NCBI GenBank assembly: GCA_911728455.2
Contig: OU452226.1
Span: forward strand, 16,943,938-17,007,937
DNA length: 64,000 bases
DNA from: Marthasterias glacialis
Lineage: Eukaryota > Echinodermata > Asteroidea > Forcipulatida > Asteriidae
Direction: 5' to 3'
Part shown: positions 60,938 to 64,000 of the stretch, in pieces
Numbering within the stretch: position 1 is the stretch's first letter
Layout of the letters: each line of letters opens with the position of its first letter
Made by a program: the position numbers and the translations under genes
Notes under the pieces: generated by a model
Seen by the model: only the letters and a program-made list of their open reading frames with translations
Told to the model about the DNA's origin: nothing
Databases searched by the model: none

Positions 60938-61310
60938 TAGCCCCATACATTGTGCCAATGCGCTGGACTACCTCCAGTTCTTGGCCAAACGAACCCAATT
61001 CTCCAAAACCAGACATCAACTTTCGAATCGAAACTTACTTTAAAAACTTTTTTGGCTAATGTTTCCCTAAATGATCGGTTGGTCTTTGCTGGAAGCGTCT
61101 GGAGAACATTTCTGCAGGCCCCTCCCCCCACCCTTGGTGCGATAACTCCTACCTAGGCTTTTGGTGGAATTTCATGACAAATCTCTATGCTGGTATAAGC
61201 CCATGTCAATGACGTCATCATAGCCATGATGGGTGCTGTTGCACTGTACAGCGAGAGAGGGTCAGACTCCTGCACTAGTCTTTATTCCAGCAGTCTTCTT
61301 GCGACGTTCA
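60938..61310 (+). mobile_element. solo arm of the 61696-62446 fold-back family
   Basis: It starts with the same terminus, TAGCCCCATACATTGTGCCAAT, and follows the left arm of the 61696 element in order: CCAGACATCAACTTTCGAATCG, AATGATCGGT, AGTCTGGAGA-like GCGTCTGGAGA, CCTAGGCTTTT, ATATAAGCCCATGTCAA-like ATAAGCCCATGTCAA and CTAGTCTTTATTCCAGCAG with part of the central spacer. No opposite arm follows. It is clearly more diverged than the two arms of the intact element are from each other, so it is an older half-element. Confidence 0.75.
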
Positions 61311-61686
61311 CCTGAAAGTGGGGACATGAAAGTTTCGAGTAGCAGTAAACTTTCTTGGATGTGCTGACTGATTGCGTGCATTACCCGAGAGAGATGAGTG
61401 AGTGACATCATGGAGGTACAAAATGGTCACACCGTCTGTTTGCATTGGGCAACAAGATCAAAGTTTACTTAAATTCCATGGATATAAAGTGACAGCAGGA
61501 TACGGCATTTTAGCCTTTCTGTGTTTAAATGTAGGTACTGCAAAACATCGATGGGCTTCGAGATACAGCCATAGTAAAAATATGTCAGTGCCACCGTTCA
61601 AAACCAGCACCGACCATGCCGACTTTCATCACAGTTCGATACACACAGAGTGAAGTACATGTCTAGTCAGGTCGTTGTTTCAGCCT

Positions 61687-61695
61687 TGGTCGTGC
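61687..61695. other. target-site duplication, left
   Basis: TGGTCGTGC, immediately before the left terminus of the 61696 element; identical to 62447-62455. Confidence 0.9.
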
Positions 61696-62446
61696 TAGCC
61701 CCATACATTGTGCCAATACGCTGGACTCCCTCCGCTTCTTGGCCCAACGAACCTTGTCCTTTAAAACCAGACATCAACTTTCGAATCGAGACTTACTTTT
61801 TTTGGCAAATTTATCCCTCAATGATCGGTCGGCCGTTGCTGTCAGACATGTCAGACTCACAGGAAGAGTCTGGAGAAGATTTCCGCACGATCCCCCGTGC
61901 GATAAATCCTAGGCTTTTACTGGAATTTTATGTCAAATCTCGGTGATATAAGCCCATGTCAACGACGGCGGAGGGGCCATGATGGTTTGTTCAGCGCGGG
62001 TCGTATTCCTGCACTAGTCTTTATTCCAGCAGTCTTCTTGCGGCGTTTACATTGTCTGGTAGCGTTCGGCTACGGACGACAGCACGACGAACGAAAACAC
62101 ACACATAGCGACACGAAAAAGACTAGTCCAGGAATACGACCCGCGCTGAACAGCAACCATCATGGCTCCTCCGCCGTTGTTGACATGGGCTTATATCACC
62201 GAGATTTGACATAAAATTCCAGTAAAAGCCTAGGATTTATCGCACGGGGGATCGTGCGGAAATCTTCTCCAGACTCTTCCTGTGAGTCTGACATGTCTGA
62301 CAGCAACAACCGACCGATCATTGAGGGATAAATTTGCCAAAAAAAGTAAGTCTCGATTTGAAAGTTGATGTCTGGTTTTAGAGGACAGGGTTCGTTGGGC
62401 CAAGAAGCGGAGGGAGTCCAGCGTATTGGCACAATGTATGGGGCTA
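61696..62446. mobile_element. Mutator-like fold-back transposon, 751 bp
   Basis: The arms are 61696-62023 and 62118-62446, about 328 bp each and nearly identical inverse complements (occasional mismatches such as TCGAATCGAG against the CTCGATTTGA complement). They begin TAGCCCCATACATTGTGCC and are separated by about 94 bp. The perfect 9-bp direct repeat TGGTCGTGC touches both ends (61687-61695 and 62447-62455). Very long terminal inverted repeats with a 9-bp target duplication are the usual signature of Mutator-like elements. No transposase is encoded, so the copy is non-autonomous. The identical 98- and 78-codon frames in the two arms (61650-61946 plus; 62196-62432 minus) are mirror images, not genes. 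The near-identical arms and intact target duplication suggest a recent insertion. Confidence 0.9.
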
Positions 62447-62455
62447 TGGTCGTGC
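62447..62455. other. target-site duplication, right
   Basis: TGGTCGTGC, immediately after the right terminus of the element; identical to 61687-61695. Confidence 0.9.
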
Positions 62456-64000
62456 GTGCTTCTAATGTGCAATGAACATAACTTACGTGTTTCAGTAGTC
62501 AGTGTTTTTGCTGTTTTTAGCTCCCTTCCGGACCGAGCAACCACTCTACAATTCCTCCTCCGTCAGCCCAACACACACGAGTTACAAATTAGTTACTATA
62601 ATAACATTAAAATAATATTTACCATTTTTCCTTGTGCTTAATGATCAGTCATTTCAACAGCAACCTTGGTCGGCATGGTATACCTGGGCACTTGTACAAA
62701 TGGATAAAGAGCGCCCTCTGTAGTGCGAATAGGGGCAGCCTTAATCTTCTCAGAGAATTTAAAACCCCAGTTCAACACTTTTGTAAAGAGGAAAAACATA
62801 AATGTTCACAGATTTACATTTACCTTACATGGTATTAAGATAATGATGGTAGAAAAGTTTCCTTGAAATAGTTTTTAATTTTTTAAATTTTTAATTTAAT
62901 AGATGAAATAAGTTCCAACAATAGTTTTTGTTTCGGTGAAATGAAAACTCTACTGAATTAACTTTGAGGGGATTATACCAGTTGAGCATTAGTTCGTAAT
63001 GTCTGTTGTTCAAGAACTTTAGACATCATTGTCCCTCTTCACGGCCAACTTAATGTTCATATAAAGGTACCTCTACACTGGACAAGTACCTGCACAGTTT
63101 GTATTACAGCGGATGACCAAGTCTTAAATCTGAAGCAAGATCTGAAAATAAAATACAATTTCCACAGAATAATCGTAGTCCTGATCATCCTGAAAGTGTG
63201 ATCAATTATTATACCGACCCCTGCTAGTTCTAGATTAATACAGTTCTTTCATATGGGGTGTGATATTTTGTTTATCTGACGGTTATTTGGCGGCCACATT
63301 CTGCCGCAACAAAAAATCTGACAGCCGCCTCAAAACTTCATTATAAAACCAAGCGACAAAACACAAATAATAATTAGCCGGAAGAAGCAATAAATATAAG
63401 TTGTTGTAGCTTAAAGTTTGTTCTTTACCTGTGCCTATAAGGGCTCCTGACAATGTCATATTTATCTCCAAAATCTCAGCATTTCCCCCAAGAAGCTAAT
63501 AACCTGGGTCAAGTTTAAATGAAAAGGCTTCGGTGTAGGCTCTTTACTGAGTTATTTAAGAGCATAACATTAAACCCTGGTAATGGATCCGTAATTTGAT
63601 AAAATGGATTTGATTTGTTCTTTCTTTCAAGTGTTTGCCTTGTTTTCAGGCTTAAAAATTAAGCAGGCATCTTCAGTAATGCCATCTTGTATGATGATAC
63701 CTATGACATCTTTCTTTGCAGAAAACTTTTGTTTACCCCCAATATACAGCTAATATCCTGTCTCAAGTTGGATAAAAAGGCATCAGTGAGAAGTGTCTAC
63801 TGCATAATTTGAGAGCATAAATTTGCACTTGAATATTTAACTTAAATTTTATTAAAACATGCTGGCCTTGCCAGCCCTTAAGATTTTCAAATATTTTGAC
63901 TGACCTCATTTTTAAGTTCGATTTTATGAATGAAGCGGGCATCCTGACTGACGACATTTTGTATGACTTGCCTATTTGATTTCATAGTAAAAATAACCCG

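Larger units (their letters stand above)
61447..64000. repeat. large direct duplication, right copy (pairs with 2820-4600)
   Basis: This block has the same order and orientation as 2820-4600, about 59 kb away, and is interrupted by the fold-back element at 61696-62446. Shared stretches include TAGCTCCC-TCCGGACCGAG, AACATT-AAAATAATATTTAC, AAATGTTCACAGATTTACAT and the ~270-bp two-unit tandem from 63470. The copies differ by many substitutions and small indels. Short open frames (62632-62838, 63283-63471, 63763-63957) are not conserved between copies and carry no domain. The block may continue past the window end. Confidence 0.85.

Noticed and set aside
61650-62544. Matching frames in 61650-61946 (+) and 62196-62432 (-), plus 61930-62214 and 62230-62544
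   Set aside because: The identical translations come from the two inverted arms of one fold-back element; no transposase motifs are present.
2820-64000. Direct repeats 2820-4600 and 61447-64000 as LTRs of a giant retroelement
   Set aside because: The copies are heavily diverged, lack TG...CA ends and a primer-binding site, and enclose satellites, not gag-pol sequence.

Overview
The window looks like non-coding nuclear DNA from an animal, probably a marine invertebrate. I cannot assign a species. The grounds are long satellite arrays, a short interstitial run of TTAGGG-type telomere repeat, a SINE with RNA polymerase III A/B-box-like motifs, fold-back DNA transposons, and no intact gene with a recognisable domain.

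Layout. (1) 1-1095 is the end of a tandem array with a ~186-bp unit (sat186), followed by a dispersed repeat I call R2 (1096-1520) and a degenerate fold-back element (1529-3045). (2) 2820-4600 is a block that recurs in direct orientation at 61447-64000. (3) 4660-6195 holds no recognisable gene. (4) 6196-46263 is the dominant feature: about 129 head-to-tail copies of a 311-bp satellite (sat311), about 40 kb, with a decayed copy to 46435. It is built of higher-order repeats: a strict four-monomer (1244-bp) repeat to about 17.3 kb, then 12- and 14-monomer spacing to about 28.8 kb, then a looser zone with 2-, 6- and 8-monomer duplications. (5) 46.4-53 kb is mixed sequence with an R2 fragment, a SINE (minus strand), a 21-bp minisatellite, a fold-back at 50262-50695, and a decayed, apparently multi-exon coding locus on the minus strand (about 51345-52690). 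(6) 52985-59300 holds R2 copies, a fold-back element with a 9-bp target duplication (53913-54990) and a second sat186 array (about 55000-59015). (7) 59.3-64 kb holds three further fold-back or arm-type elements, the clearest being 61696-62446 with ~328-bp arms and a perfect 9-bp target-site duplication, which splits the second copy of the duplicated block.

Almost every sat311 monomer carries a perfect 22-bp dyad, a full CRE palindrome (TGACGTCA) two bases from a YY1-like AAGATGGCCGC, an 18-bp-period duplication, and a weak CENP-B-box-like stretch. Each also leaves a 104-codon minus-strand frame open. I read that frame as a by-product of homogenisation, because nonsense variants have spread within the array with the higher-order repeats.

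No operon or pathway is present. What ties the window together is repeat turnover: unequal exchange in the satellites, fold-back transposons inserting beside them, and large direct duplications flanking the whole. Homologies were found by eye; divergences and family names are not computed.
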